Shown here: positions 55,079 to 63,725 of the stretch, in pieces
Layout: each line of letters starts with the position of its first letter
Numbering within the stretch: position 1 is the stretch's first letter
Assembly: GCF_017357405.1 (NCBI RefSeq)
Contig: NZ_CP071597.1
Span: 1,798,001 to 1,862,000, forward strand
Origin: Halomontanus rarus
Lineage (GTDB): Archaea; Halobacteriota; Halobacteria; Halobacteriales; Natrialbaceae
DNA: 64,000 nucleotides
Direction of reading: 5' to 3'
Made by a program: the position numbers and the translations under genes
The notes under the pieces: model-generated
The model's input: only the letters and a program-made list of their open reading frames with translations
The model's database searches: none
Told to the model about the DNA's origin: nothing

Positions 55079-56098
55079 CTACCACGGGAACAGCGGCGGA
55101 AGGGCGGACGCGACCGCCGACGCCGTCAGGTCGTCACCGTCCTCGCCGTGGGTCATCGCCGGGGAGGGGCCGACCGAGGAGACGTGGCCGACGGAGTGCT
55201 CGTAGCCCGCCCTCGTGTGCGGGGAGAACGGCGATCGCAGATCCTGCTCCTCGAGGACCCACTGCCCGAACCGCTCGTTGGCGTTCTCGTTCGTCCGCCA
55301 CTCGCCGCCGGAGAGCCGACCGCCTTCCTCGAACTCGGTCTCGTCGCGCTTTCGCTCGTCGACGTAGAGGTAGTGTTTGGGATACGGGCTCACGTCCCAG
55401 ACGCGGGCGAGCGTCGTCCCGTCGGCCATCGCTGCGAGCTCGAGGAACGTGTACATCGTCGGCGGCTGGACGATGAACGCGGGGACCGCCTCCACGTCCA
55501 TCCCCGTCGTCTCCAGAAACTCGATCGGACCGAGTTCGTAGAACTTCTCGCGCATGATCTCGATGTACGTGTCGCTCCCGCCGAAGATGACGGCGGCGCG
55601 TACGCCTTCGACCCCGTCGACCTCCTCGTGTGCGACGTCGCTCTCGAACCGTTTGTTCGTCACGTCGGCTCGGAGCTTGTCCGCGCCGTCGAACCAGTCG
55701 AGGTCGTCGCGCTCGACGATGTCCCTGACGACGTTCTCCTCGCCCGGTTCGCCCTCGACGCCGACGTACGACGGCTCCTCGTCCGCGTTCGTCTCCCGGG
55801 TGACGCTCGGCGTCACGATGGTCCGTCCATCGGGCGTCGAAAAGGAGAGCTCGATCCGATTCGCGAGCCGATACTGCCGGAGCCCCTCGTCGTACTCCGG
55901 AAGGTGCTTTCGCATCTCGCGGACCGCCTCCAGGTCGTCGGGGAGCTCGGTCACGGCGTCGGCGACGAACCACGCGTCGAGGGTCTTGCCGTCGTAGTCG
56001 GGCATCGCGCTGGCGAGGGGGTCGCCACCCTCCGTGCTGTTCTCGCTGTGACCGGGCAACAGCGTGACGGTCGTCGCCGACGTCGAACGTTCGACCAT
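55079..56098 (-). CDS. Hypothetical protein coupled to a Tat-secreted protein
   Basis: A 339-residue acidic protein starting MVERSTSATTVTLLPGHSEN. Its ATG overlaps the preceding stop (TGATG). There is no signal peptide or membrane span. Segments include LDAWFVADAVTELPDDLEAV, LDWFDGADKLRADVTNKRFE, AAVIFGGSDTYIEIMREKFY and FIVQPPTMYTFLELAAMADG. I do not recognise the family; the overlap implies it works with the secreted protein encoded just upstream. Confidence 0.75.
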   Translation of the reverse strand: MVERSTSATTVTLLPGHSENSTEGGDPLASAMPDYDGKTLDAWFVADAVTELPDDLEAVREMRKHLPEYDEGLRQYRLANRIELSFSTPDGRTIVTPSVTRETNADEEPSYVGVEGEPGEENVVRDIVERDDLDWFDGADKLRADVTNKRFESDVAHEEVDGVEGVRAAVIFGGSDTYIEIMREKFYELGPIEFLETTGMDVEAVPAFIVQPPTMYTFLELAAMADGTTLARVWDVSPYPKHYLYVDERKRDETEFEEGGRLSGGEWRTNENANERFGQWVLEEQDLRSPFSPHTRAGYEHSVGHVSSVGPSPAMTHGEDGDDLTASAVASALPPLFPW

Positions 56099-57006
56099 CA
56101 GGACCACCCTCCGCCGAAGTCGATCTCGGTACCCGCGATCTCGAGCCGGAACCGATCGGCGGCGAGGGTTTCGAACCGGTAGGGCTCGGTCGCGCCGTCG
56201 GCGAAGACGAACGCCCCCGCCTCCCCGGCCTCGAACTCCTCTGTCACCTCGGTTCGGACGTAGGCTCCGTGGTCGAACTGGAGGTCCCGCATCGTCGCCG
56301 CGAGTCGAGCCCTTCCCACGGGGTCGACCGAGTCGGTCGCGCGGATGGCGTCGAAGACGACGCCGCCGCGGTAGGCGAACGCCTCGTTCCCGTTCTCGTC
56401 CGACGAATCGGGATCGGGATCTCGATCCGCCGGATACCAATCGATCTCGAGACGGGAAACCGTCTCGAGGAGGCCAATTTCGACGTCGCTCGCGTCCCAG
56501 TAGATGCGTCCCGGCGTGACCTGCGGGACCGTTATTGGGCCGGACTCGGCGACCGTTTCCCACGACGAGTCGTCGAGGAGAGTCGTCGGACGGGAGAGTC
56601 GGAATCGGAAGGCGACGGGTGCGTCGGTCCCGTCGATTCGGCCCGGCACGACGTCGGCGACGAAGTACGGGTGCGTCGACAGGTCGAGGCTAGTGATCGG
56701 CCGCGAAATACCGGGTGTCGGATCGCCGTCGACGGCGACCTCGAGGGCGTACTCGCCCTCGGTGACGGCGACGGGACGGTCGCGTCGGGCGACCCTCGAC
56801 AGCGCGAGATCGCCGTCGGCCACCCAACCGTCGAGCGCCGACTCGAAGGTGCCGAGGAGAATTTCGTCGATCGAGTCAGTGAGAATCGCGTCGGCGGCCG
56901 CGTGTTTCGACGCGATCGTCCCGAACGCGGCGGCGACGCCGGTTCCCGCGACCGCCGACAGGACGCCGCGGCGCGACGTCCGGAACCGCCTCTCTTTTTC
57001 GGACAT
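56098..57006 (-). CDS. Tat-secreted beta-rich protein
   Basis: A 302-residue protein with a twin-arginine signal (RTSRRGVLSAVAGTGVAAAF) and cleavage probably near KHAAADA. The mature protein begins IDEILLGTFESALDGWVADG and continues as beta strands (YALEVAVDGDPTPGISRPIT, FVADVVPGRIDGTDAPVAFR, WDASDVEIGLLETVSRLEID), reminiscent of carbohydrate-binding or jelly-roll domains. No catalytic motif. Its TGA overlaps the ATG of the next gene, so the pair is translated together. Confidence 0.8.
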   Translation of the reverse strand: MSEKERRFRTSRRGVLSAVAGTGVAAAFGTIASKHAAADAILTDSIDEILLGTFESALDGWVADGDLALSRVARRDRPVAVTEGEYALEVAVDGDPTPGISRPITSLDLSTHPYFVADVVPGRIDGTDAPVAFRFRLSRPTTLLDDSSWETVAESGPITVPQVTPGRIYWDASDVEIGLLETVSRLEIDWYPADRDPDPDSSDENGNEAFAYRGGVVFDAIRATDSVDPVGRARLAATMRDLQFDHGAYVRTEVTEEFEAGEAGAFVFADGATEPYRFETLAADRFRLEIAGTEIDFGGGWS

Positions 57007-57475
57007 TTATTGAGCGGGTGAACGTCTCGGTCGTATTAGTCACTTATCGAGGTTTTCGAACATGCATTCCCGAGGCGGATGATATATGCGAATCCCGTCT
57101 CTGAGCGAGTTGATCCGTCGTCTGGACTCCGTCGAACCGTGCGGAAGTCACACCCGCACTCGAAAGAGGGCATACGCTCCGAAAGGACTCGAGAAAGAAA
57201 GAGAAACCGTGAGGACTGTGCGCCCGTGTCGCCGCAGGAACGTCTCTGTTCTCGTTTCGCTTTCCGCTCGGTCACCATCGATCGGGTTCGGCGACCAGCA
57301 CAACCCTCTCGTCGGCGAGTACAGGCACTCACAGCGGCAAATCGTCGCACGAAATCTCCTCGTGAAATACCACCTGAAACGCGCATATCGACGTCGCAAT
57401 CCGCGGCCTTTATTTCTGGTTCTGTTCGTGGAATTAGACAGCCATCTATAAATTTGTACGTGTACAAGTACGTGT
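57007..57475. other. Intergenic region upstream of VapBC
   Basis: About 470 bp between divergent transcription units. Long frames on both strands are uninterpretable, basic and unlike halophile proteins. The last 35 bp hold the VapBC promoter. Confidence 0.55.
57445..57467 (+). promoter_or_regulatory. VapBC promoter and candidate autoregulatory operator
   Basis: A TATA box CTATAAAT (57445-57452) lies about 28 bp ahead of ATG 57476. Directly behind it is a perfect inverted repeat TTGTAC-GT-GTACAA (57454-57467), well placed for repression by the VapBC complex. Confidence 0.6.
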
Positions 57476-57703
57476 ATGGGTACGAAGACGATAACGATCA
57501 CCGAAGACGCTTACGATCGTCTGAAAGCCTACAAGCGAAGCGACGAGAGCTTCACGGAGACGATTCTCCGGATCACGGGAGACGAACGAGACGTGATGAA
57601 GGGGTTCGGTTCGTGGGAAGGTACTGGCCTCCGCGAGGAAGTAGACGAACACCGAGAAGAGGTCGATCGCGAGCTCGAGGAGACGGTCGATGAACTGTCT
57701 TGA
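57476..57703 (+). CDS. vapB: VapB-type antitoxin
   Basis: A 75-residue antitoxin. It starts MGTKTITITEDAYDRLKAYK, a ribbon-helix-helix-like opening found in haloarchaeal VapB proteins, and continues ESFTETILRITG; the C-terminal half is acidic and helical and should wrap the toxin. It overlaps the toxin gene by 14 bases, the usual coupling in toxin-antitoxin pairs. Confidence 0.87.
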   Translation: MGTKTITITEDAYDRLKAYKRSDESFTETILRITGDERDVMKGFGSWEGTGLREEVDEHREEVDRELEETVDELS

Positions 57704-58091
57704 TACGAACGTCCTGATCGACTACCTCGAGGGTGACGAGGACGTTGGAGAGTTCGTCCAGGCCCACGAACGCGAACCGATGTTCGCACCGACAGCAGCG
57801 CTCTACGAGACGTTCATCGGTGCCGTCCGGACGCGAGGAGAGGAGGGACTCGAGCGAGCGCGCTCGGATCTCGACTGGGTCGAACCCCTCGAGGTGACCG
57901 TCGACGGTGTTGCGGAAGCCGCTCGGATCGACGGCGAACTCCACGACGCCGGTGAGCCGATCGGCGCGCTCGACACGTTGATCGCCGGTGTCGTTCGCGA
58001 CGCGGGCGGGACGGTCGTCACTCGAGACGACCACTTCGAGCGCGTCGACGGTCTGGACGTGGAGTTGATCGGCGACAGTCGAGAAACGTGA
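57690..58091 (+). CDS. vapC: VapC-type PIN-domain toxin
   Basis: A 133-residue PIN-domain ribonuclease. MNCLDTNVLIDYLEGDEDVG carries the first catalytic Asp; ALYETFIGAV supplies the Glu; GALDTLIAGVVRDAGGTVVT and RDDHFERV supply the later acidic residues. When free it should cleave RNA (tRNA or rRNA in characterised VapC); here it is neutralised by the upstream antitoxin. All active-site residues appear intact. Confidence 0.92.
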   Translation: MNCLDTNVLIDYLEGDEDVGEFVQAHEREPMFAPTAALYETFIGAVRTRGEEGLERARSDLDWVEPLEVTVDGVAEAARIDGELHDAGEPIGALDTLIAGVVRDAGGTVVTRDDHFERVDGLDVELIGDSRET

Positions 58092-58194
58092 GACTCCACC
58101 CGAAGAGCAGTTCCGAACCGAGTATCGATCGCTCGAGAGAGTGTGTGTAGACGTTAAATATACAATAACACTCGGAGTACCGTCTCGAAGACCG

Positions 58195-58314
58195 ATGCTC
58201 GAGACGCTCGCGATCGCGGCGTTCGTCGTGGTCGTTGGACTGCTGTTGTTTCTCCCGGCGCTGGCCACGCGGTGGTGGCAGTCACGACGAGGCGACGAGC
58301 CGAACGAATCGTGA
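58195..58314 (+). CDS. Single-span membrane microprotein, 39 aa
   Basis: A 39-residue protein: MLETLAIAAFVVVVGLLLFL, then PALATRWWQSRRGDEPNES. One membrane helix is followed by an aromatic/basic border and an acidic tail, the expected topology of a small inner-membrane protein. A TATA-like TTAAATATA at 58154-58162 is about 35 bp ahead of the ATG. Function unknown. Confidence 0.7.
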   Translation: MLETLAIAAFVVVVGLLLFLPALATRWWQSRRGDEPNES

Positions 58315-58349
58315 CGCCGTCGAAGGCGATCGGCGACCCTTGCGAAGCG

Positions 58350-58514
58350 ATGTCATACCGGAAGGCCTACAACTGTGATCCCGTCTACACGTGTATGGCT
58401 CGCTATTCGGACGACCGCTGTACCGAGTGCGGCGGCAAAGAACTGCTGCGAGACGACGGGTCGGTCTGGTGTCCGAACTGCGCCCAGTTCCGGCCCGTCG
58501 GTCCGGGGCCGTAG
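58350..58514 (+). CDS. Zinc-ribbon microprotein
   Basis: A 54-residue frame starting MSYRKAYNCDPVYTCMARYS; a later ATG at 58395 (MARYSDDRCTECGGKEL) gives a 39-residue protein and may be the real start. RCTECGG and WCPNCAQFRPVG make a two-knuckle zinc ribbon. Function unknown. It belongs to a run of three very small genes. Confidence 0.7.
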   Translation: MSYRKAYNCDPVYTCMARYSDDRCTECGGKELLRDDGSVWCPNCAQFRPVGPGP

Positions 58515-58611
58515 ATTCTGACATCCCACCCTCGCTCGTTCGCGCGTCGATTCCACCCTAGCTATCGCCTCGAGTACCCACGGTTTTGTGGCCCGACGTC
58601 GTAACCCCCGT

Positions 58612-58740
58612 ATGGAAGAGTACGTGGCGGTCTGTCAGGACTGTGACTGGGAACAGCCGATGCCGAGACGCGAGATGGCCGAACACGCCAAGTCCGTCCA
58701 CGAGACCGAGTACGGACATCAGGTGACCCTGGAGGAGTGA
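58612..58740 (+). CDS. C2H2-like zinc-finger microprotein, 42 aa
   Basis: A 42-residue protein starting MEEYVAVCQDCDWEQPMPRR; the CxxCDW knuckle and the later AEHAKSVHETEYGH histidines form a single finger, as in the HalOD1-coupled protein at 13291-13494. Probably regulatory or RNA/DNA-binding; no direct evidence. Confidence 0.75.
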   Translation: MEEYVAVCQDCDWEQPMPRREMAEHAKSVHETEYGHQVTLEE

Positions 58741-58885
58741 CGGCCGTCGAAGTCGATCGTCGAGGACGATCGCACGGCCGACCGACGAACGGAGCCGACT
58801 CGAGCGCGTCGTCGAAACGGTACCACCAGACCGGCCACACAGCCCCGTCCGTGGCTTTCTTCTCGCTCCGCGTCAATCGTGGCGT

Positions 58886-59338
58886 ATGATCGGTCCGCTC
58901 GACCGACGCGCCCTCCTCCGGGCGAGTGGTGTCGCGGCCCTCTCCGCGCTCGCAGGCTGTGCCACCATCGAAGCGGAACTCGGGTTGCGAACGGAGCGAC
59001 TCGGACGGGTCGAACTCGCGAACAGCATCGACGAACCGGTCGACGTCGACGTCGAAGTCAGACGGGACGGAACGACCGTCCACGAGTCCTCGCACCGACT
59101 CGCCGCCGGCTCGTCCGAAGAACGGACGCAGGTCGTCCTCGAGGAGTGGGCCGAGAATCCCGAAGCCCGCTCGTGGGAAATTCGAGCGAGAACGAACGCC
59201 GGGGAGTGGCGATCCGCCGAGATCGACGCCGCAGTCGGCGAGCGCGACGACTGTCACAGCGTGACGGTCGTGACGGGCGATTGGCCCGAGGCGTCGGTGC
59301 TGGTTCTGCTGGGGGATTGCGACGGGTCGCGAGGCTGA
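58886..59338 (+). CDS. Small Tat-exported lipoprotein
   Basis: A 150-residue protein with twin-arginine signal and lipobox in DRRALLRASGVAALSALAGC. The mature part is a small beta domain (RVELANSIDEPVDVDVEVRR, DGTTVHESSHRLAAGSSEER) ending with CHSVTVVTGDW and DCDG; the two late cysteines may pair. Probably anchored to the outer surface. Function unknown. Confidence 0.85.
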   Translation: MIGPLDRRALLRASGVAALSALAGCATIEAELGLRTERLGRVELANSIDEPVDVDVEVRRDGTTVHESSHRLAAGSSEERTQVVLEEWAENPEARSWEIRARTNAGEWRSAEIDAAVGERDDCHSVTVVTGDWPEASVLVLLGDCDGSRG

Positions 59339-59571
59339 GACGCTCTCGAGTGGAGACGTCCACGAAACAGAGACCTCGGGTGGAGACCGAAATTGAGACG
59401 CCCTCGAGAGGGATCGATCTCGAGACGAACTGACCGCGCGACAGAGCCCCAGCGAACGCCGACATCCCCGGTACACGGGGGAACGAAATACCCGAATTTC
59501 GGACAGTTACGATCCCATTACCGTGCGTAATTCGGGACCTTACAATGAGGACGATAGTTGGACACCGTTTC

Positions 59572-61482
59572 ATGTGTGGTATTGTCGGTGCGTACGGCTG
59601 GACCAACGAGCGCACGCTCTCGTCGATGCTCGAGTGGATCGAACACCGCGGACCCGACGAGGAGGGGACCTACGTCGACCGAGACGCCGGCGTCATGATG
59701 GGGGCGCGGCGACTCTCGATCGTCGACCTCGCCGGCGGGTCCCAGCCGAAGGTCAACGAAGACGGGAACGTTCGCGTCGTCTTCAACGGAGAGATTTACA
59801 ATCACGCTACCCTCCGAGAATCGCTCGAGCGGCGGGGTCATCGGTTCGAAAGCCAGTCCGACACCGAGGTTCTGGTCCACCTCTGGGAGGAGTACGGTGA
59901 GGAGATGGTCACCCACCTCGAGGGGATGTTCGCGTTCTCGCTGTGGGATCGGGAGGCGGAGACGGTCTTCCTCGCCCGCGATCGACTCGGCATCAAACCG
60001 CTGTACTACGGGCGGACCGACCGCGGCTACGTCTGGGGGAGCGAACTGCCGGCGCTGCTGCTCGGCGGCGTCGACCGAACGCTCGATCCGGCGGCCGTGT
60101 TCAATCACTTCTCGCTCGAGTACACGCCGGGTTCACAGACCCTCTTGCAGAACGCCTGGAAGGTCGAGCCGGGCCACACGGTGCGAATCGGCCCCGACGG
60201 CGTTCGAGAACGGAAGTACTGGGACCTCCTCGACGTCGAGACCGGAAGCGCGACGATGAGCCTCGAGAGTGCGGCGGATCGGGTATCGGACCTGTTAGAA
60301 CGATCGGTCGAGCAGCGGCTCATGGCGGACGTGCCGGTGGGGGCGTTCCTCTCGGGCGGCCTCGACTCCTCGGCCATCGTCGGGATCGCGTCGGAACTCA
60401 CGGACGAGCCGCTCAAGACGTACTCCATCGCCTTTTCCAACGAACGACTCGACGAGAGCGACGAAGCGCGACTCGTCGCCGAGCACTTCGGGACCGATCA
60501 CCACGAGGTTCACGTCGACCTCTCGTCGATGGACCTGTTCGGCGAGATGATCCGGTCGCTCGGCGAGCCGACCGGTCACCTCCAGATGCTGCCCATCTAC
60601 GCGCTCTCCCAGCGCGCCAGCGAGGACGTCACGGTCGCACTCGCGGGCGAAGGCGCGGACGAGTTGTTCGCGGGCTACTCGCGGTACCAGCAGGCCCCGC
60701 GGTACAAACGCAAAGTCGACTTCCTCCCGGAGTTCACGCACGATATCGCCGGCGCCGTGGCCCCGATCGCACCGGTCGGGACCAGACATCTCCGGTACTA
60801 CTCGTGGCTGAAGAACAACACCGAGATGGTCTTACACAACACCTGCGGGTTCATGCCCTTCCGACCCGAACCCGAGGAGTTCCTCGAGACGGGGGAGACC
60901 CTCGAGACGTCGGGGCTCCGGACGAACGTGAGCGAACTCACGGGGCGGATCGACGATCCGGCACCCGAACAGCACATGTCGGCGTTCGAGGCGAGGTACA
61001 CGCTCCCGGACTACCACCTCTACAAGGCGGACCACATGAGTATGGCCCACTCGCTGGAGGCTCGCGTCCCGTTCCTGTCGACCGAGCTCGCGGAGTTCGC
61101 CCGTTCGCTGCCGATCGAACACAAGGCGACCGAGCAGGACGTCAAGCGCGTGCTCAAGCGCGCCGTCAGCGACCTCCTTCCCGACGAAATCGTAGAGCGG
61201 AAGAAAGCGGGCATGCGACCGCCCGTCGAAGACTGGTTCCGGGAGGAACACGAGTCGATCGAGACCTGGTTCACGGCGGAGAAACTCGAGAACACGCCGT
61301 ACGTCGACGCCGCGAGCGCCACGGCGCTACGGGACGGTCACCGCCGCGGCGAGCGGTCGGACGGGCGAACGCTCTGGCAGATCCTCACGTACGTCGCGTG
61401 GTACCACACGTTCATCGACGAGCAGACGTCGATTCTCGAGTCCACAGAGGGAGTTGCCCGTCAGGTTGCGACGCACGAATGA
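59572..61482 (+). CDS. asnB: Asparagine synthase, glutamine-hydrolysing
   Basis: A 636-residue two-domain amidotransferase starting MCGIVGAYG, which places the glutaminase nucleophile at Cys2 and excludes the in-frame ATG nine codons upstream. The glutaminase domain has HRGPDEEG and VFNGEIYNHATLRESL; the synthetase domain has the ATP-pyrophosphatase loop FLSGGLDSSAIVG and later VALAGEGADELFAGYSRY. It makes asparagine from aspartate with glutamine and ATP; enzymes of this length can also modify surface glycans. Residues of both active sites appear intact. Monocistronic. Confidence 0.93.
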   Translation: MCGIVGAYGWTNERTLSSMLEWIEHRGPDEEGTYVDRDAGVMMGARRLSIVDLAGGSQPKVNEDGNVRVVFNGEIYNHATLRESLERRGHRFESQSDTEVLVHLWEEYGEEMVTHLEGMFAFSLWDREAETVFLARDRLGIKPLYYGRTDRGYVWGSELPALLLGGVDRTLDPAAVFNHFSLEYTPGSQTLLQNAWKVEPGHTVRIGPDGVRERKYWDLLDVETGSATMSLESAADRVSDLLERSVEQRLMADVPVGAFLSGGLDSSAIVGIASELTDEPLKTYSIAFSNERLDESDEARLVAEHFGTDHHEVHVDLSSMDLFGEMIRSLGEPTGHLQMLPIYALSQRASEDVTVALAGEGADELFAGYSRYQQAPRYKRKVDFLPEFTHDIAGAVAPIAPVGTRHLRYYSWLKNNTEMVLHNTCGFMPFRPEPEEFLETGETLETSGLRTNVSELTGRIDDPAPEQHMSAFEARYTLPDYHLYKADHMSMAHSLEARVPFLSTELAEFARSLPIEHKATEQDVKRVLKRAVSDLLPDEIVERKKAGMRPPVEDWFREEHESIETWFTAEKLENTPYVDAASATALRDGHRRGERSDGRTLWQILTYVAWYHTFIDEQTSILESTEGVARQVATHE

Positions 61483-61693
61483 CGGTCGCCGAACGCTCGA
61501 GAGCGGTGGTTCGAGCGGGCGGAAACCGGAGACGGTTCGAAGAGAGAGTCCGCTCGTAGACGGGAGGGAGTCAATATCGATCCTCCCGTTCGACAGTGGA
61601 CTCGAGGAATCCGAGACACGCGGTAAACCGATCACAGACGTCTTCGGCGACGTCGAAAAGACCGATTTCGCGACGACCTCTCGAGCGCCGAGT

Positions 61694-61858
61694 CTAGAGG
61701 TCCTCGTCGTCGAACAGTTCCTTGCGCTCTTCGTGTTCCATCTTCCGCTCCTCGAGTTCTTTTCGCGCTTCGATCTTTCGCATCGAGAGCCGATAGAGGA
61801 GGATCACGCCCACCAGTCCGAGCAGGAGGAGACCGGCGAGGAAGATCGCTCTAATCAT
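61694..61858 (-). CDS. Membrane microprotein coupled to SPFH protein, 54 aa
   Basis: A 54-residue protein: MIRAIFLAGLLLLGLVGVIL, then LYRLSMRKIEARKELEERKM and an acidic end FDDEDL. One membrane span plus a charged helix. Its ATG overlaps the stop codon of the SPFH gene (ATGATTAG, 61858-61851), so it is translationally coupled and probably a partner. In NfeD-containing systems a small membrane protein accompanies SPFH proteins, but this one is not NfeD. Confidence 0.75.
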   Translation of the reverse strand: MIRAIFLAGLLLLGLVGVILLYRLSMRKIEARKELEERKMEHEERKELFDDEDL

Positions 61859-62744
61859 CGGTCGATCCGTTTCGATCGTCGGCGCTACCCCCCGAGTCGA
61901 TCTCGCTCGGGTCGAGGATGACCGGCGTCCCGCCGTCGGTCACGTAGACCGTCCCCTCGTCGTAGGCGCGGATCTGCTCGAGCGCGAGGTTCTCTTCGGT
62001 CAACGCCTCCTGGACCTCCCGGAGGGCGTCGGCTTCACCTTCGGCGCGAATCCGTTCGGCGTCCGCCTCACCTTCGGCTCGCGTTCGTTCCGCATCGGCC
62101 TCTTGCTGGGCGATTTGGACGTCCTCGAGCGCCTGAGCGAACGTCGGATCGAAGTGGATGTCTCGGACCTGAATCGACTCGATGTCCACGTACGAGGGAG
62201 ATTCCGAGCGCAACTGCTCGGCGATGATCGTGCTCAGAATCTCGCGACCTTCGTCCGAGTTCGCCTCCGTGGCGTTGAGCGCGGAGGCCTCCCGGGCGAC
62301 CGTGTCGATCGTCTCGGGGCGGAGCAACCGCTGTTCGTACTGGTCGATCGTGTTCCACTCGCGGTGGAACTCGTCGACCTCGTCGTCGACGATGCTGTAG
62401 CGGACGGTGATGTCCGCGCCGACGTGCTGTTGGTCCGCCGAGCGGAAGTCGACCGCGTCCTCTTCGTTGACGTCGCCTTCGTGGACGTTTCCGGTCATCG
62501 TGTACGTCTGCGGACGAACCTCGACGTATTCGACCGAGTGGTAGAACGGGACGAGCGGGAAGTGCCACCCCGGCTCGAGAATGTCGCCGGTTACCGCACC
62601 CTGTTGTTTCAGGACGCCCCGGTCTCCCTCGTCGACGTTCGCAACCATCAGGAGATAGCCGATACCACCCACCAGCAACAGGATCGCGCCGATCACCGCG
62701 ACCGTCTGGAGCTGTGTTTCGCTCACGATTGGTTCGTCTGCCAT
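61851..62744 (-). CDS. SPFH/Band 7 (prohibitin-like) membrane protein
   Basis: A 297-residue protein starting MADEPIVSETQLQ. One N-terminal membrane span (VAVIGAILLLVGGIGYLLMV) is followed by an SPFH domain (VDEGDRGVLKQQGAVTGDIL, EPGWHFPLVPFY, QHVGADITVRYSI, IIAEQLRSESP) and a coiled region with ERTRAEGEADAERIRAEGEA repeats, typical of stomatin/prohibitin proteins. It likely forms membrane-bound rings that organise microdomains. A coupled microprotein follows. Confidence 0.9.
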   Translation of the reverse strand: MADEPIVSETQLQTVAVIGAILLLVGGIGYLLMVANVDEGDRGVLKQQGAVTGDILEPGWHFPLVPFYHSVEYVEVRPQTYTMTGNVHEGDVNEEDAVDFRSADQQHVGADITVRYSIVDDEVDEFHREWNTIDQYEQRLLRPETIDTVAREASALNATEANSDEGREILSTIIAEQLRSESPSYVDIESIQVRDIHFDPTFAQALEDVQIAQQEADAERTRAEGEADAERIRAEGEADALREVQEALTEENLALEQIRAYDEGTVYVTDGGTPVILDPSEIDSGGSADDRNGSTDD

Positions 62745-63142
62745 TATTTCACTTACTGTCACTCACCTTTCGAATACGACATGTTTAGTGTAACGATATC
62801 CGGGAGGGTGTTACCATATTTATACGATCGGACGCGCTGTCAACCGCCTCGGGGTTGAGCCCCGTGGCATCCGCCTCGCAATTCTGTGAAGACACGCGAC
62901 GAAATTCCGGCGGGAGAACCGAATACGGACGCGTACTCACAGTGATCCGAGACTGTACCGGCTCGAGAACCATCACCCTCGAGGGCTACCGCAACGGCGA
63001 TCGCTGCCTGTGCCGTGTGTACAGTGCGAGTTCCACCGGTCACCCGACCCGTGATCACTCGCGGACAGTTCGAGGCGGAGAGCCCTTCCTCGAGGGGGTG
63101 AGCGAACGGAGCGCCGGATCGACCTCCGAACGGTCTCGGTCG
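62745..63142. other. Intergenic region between minus-strand genes
   Basis: About 400 bp; only the IS-like end below is distinctive. A purine-rich stretch near 62760-62820 probably holds the SPFH promoter. No gene is convincing. Confidence 0.5.
62841..62881 (-). mobile_element. IS200/IS605-like element end (fossil)
   Basis: On the minus strand GAGGCGGATGCCACGGGGCT continues CAACCCCGAGGCGGTTGAC. The CGGGG/CCCCG hairpin (62850-62864) followed by GGTTGAC resembles the right ends of haloarchaeal IS1341-type elements. No transposase remains. Confidence 0.4.
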
Positions 63143-63610
63143 TCAATCGTCCGGATCCGATGCCCAGACGACCGAGAGCCACGCCGATTCGAACGTGCGG
63201 ACGGTCTCGAGAAAGTCGTCGGGATCGACCGGCTTCGTGAGATAGGCGTCGGCGTCGGGGGCGGCCGATTCGACGAAATCCCGTTGTGCTTCCGAGCCCG
63301 TCAGTACGATAACCGAGAGCTGCTCGAACTCGGGATCGGAGCGGAGCTCTCGTAGGATCTCGTCGCCGTTCTTCCTCGGGAGATCCAGATCGAGGACGAC
63401 GATGCGGGGACGCGGCGCGTCCGCGTAGTCACCGCGCCGATAGAGAAAGTCGAGCGCAGCACCGCCGTCGGTCACGACGTAGAGCGTGTTCGCGATTCGG
63501 CCGTCCTTGAACGCTTCTTCCGTGAGACGAACGTCTCCGGCGTTGTCTTCGACGAGCAAAATGGGCGCCGGATCTCGATCGGAAGGCGTCTGATTGTTCA
63601 CAATTTTCAT
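63143..63610 (-). CDS. Stand-alone response regulator receiver protein
   Basis: A 155-residue single receiver domain. Acidic pocket in PILLVEDNAGDVRLTEEAFK, phospho-acceptor Asp in RIVVLDLDLPRKNGDEILRE, Thr in VIVLTGSEAQRD and the conserved Lys in DAYLTKPVD. The spacing and FLYRRGDYADAPRP loop are those of Rcp1-like regulators that pair with phytochrome-type histidine kinases. The kinase partner is not adjacent. Confidence 0.92.
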   Translation of the reverse strand: MKIVNNQTPSDRDPAPILLVEDNAGDVRLTEEAFKDGRIANTLYVVTDGGAALDFLYRRGDYADAPRPRIVVLDLDLPRKNGDEILRELRSDPEFEQLSVIVLTGSEAQRDFVESAAPDADAYLTKPVDPDDFLETVRTFESAWLSVVWASDPDD

Positions 63611-63725
63611 CGAAATACCGCACGTGTCTCGATGTTCAGATCCGTTCGATAAGTGCGTTCTGACCAGATCCTCGTAATTATCAAATGAATTATTACCGGA
63701 CGGGGTCGCGGTGATACGCCGTTCC

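Noticed and set aside
59943..61559. 538-codon plus-strand frame overlapping asparagine synthase
   Set aside because: Arg/Gly-rich out-of-frame translation of a gene with intact amidotransferase motifs; typical of high-GC shadow frames.
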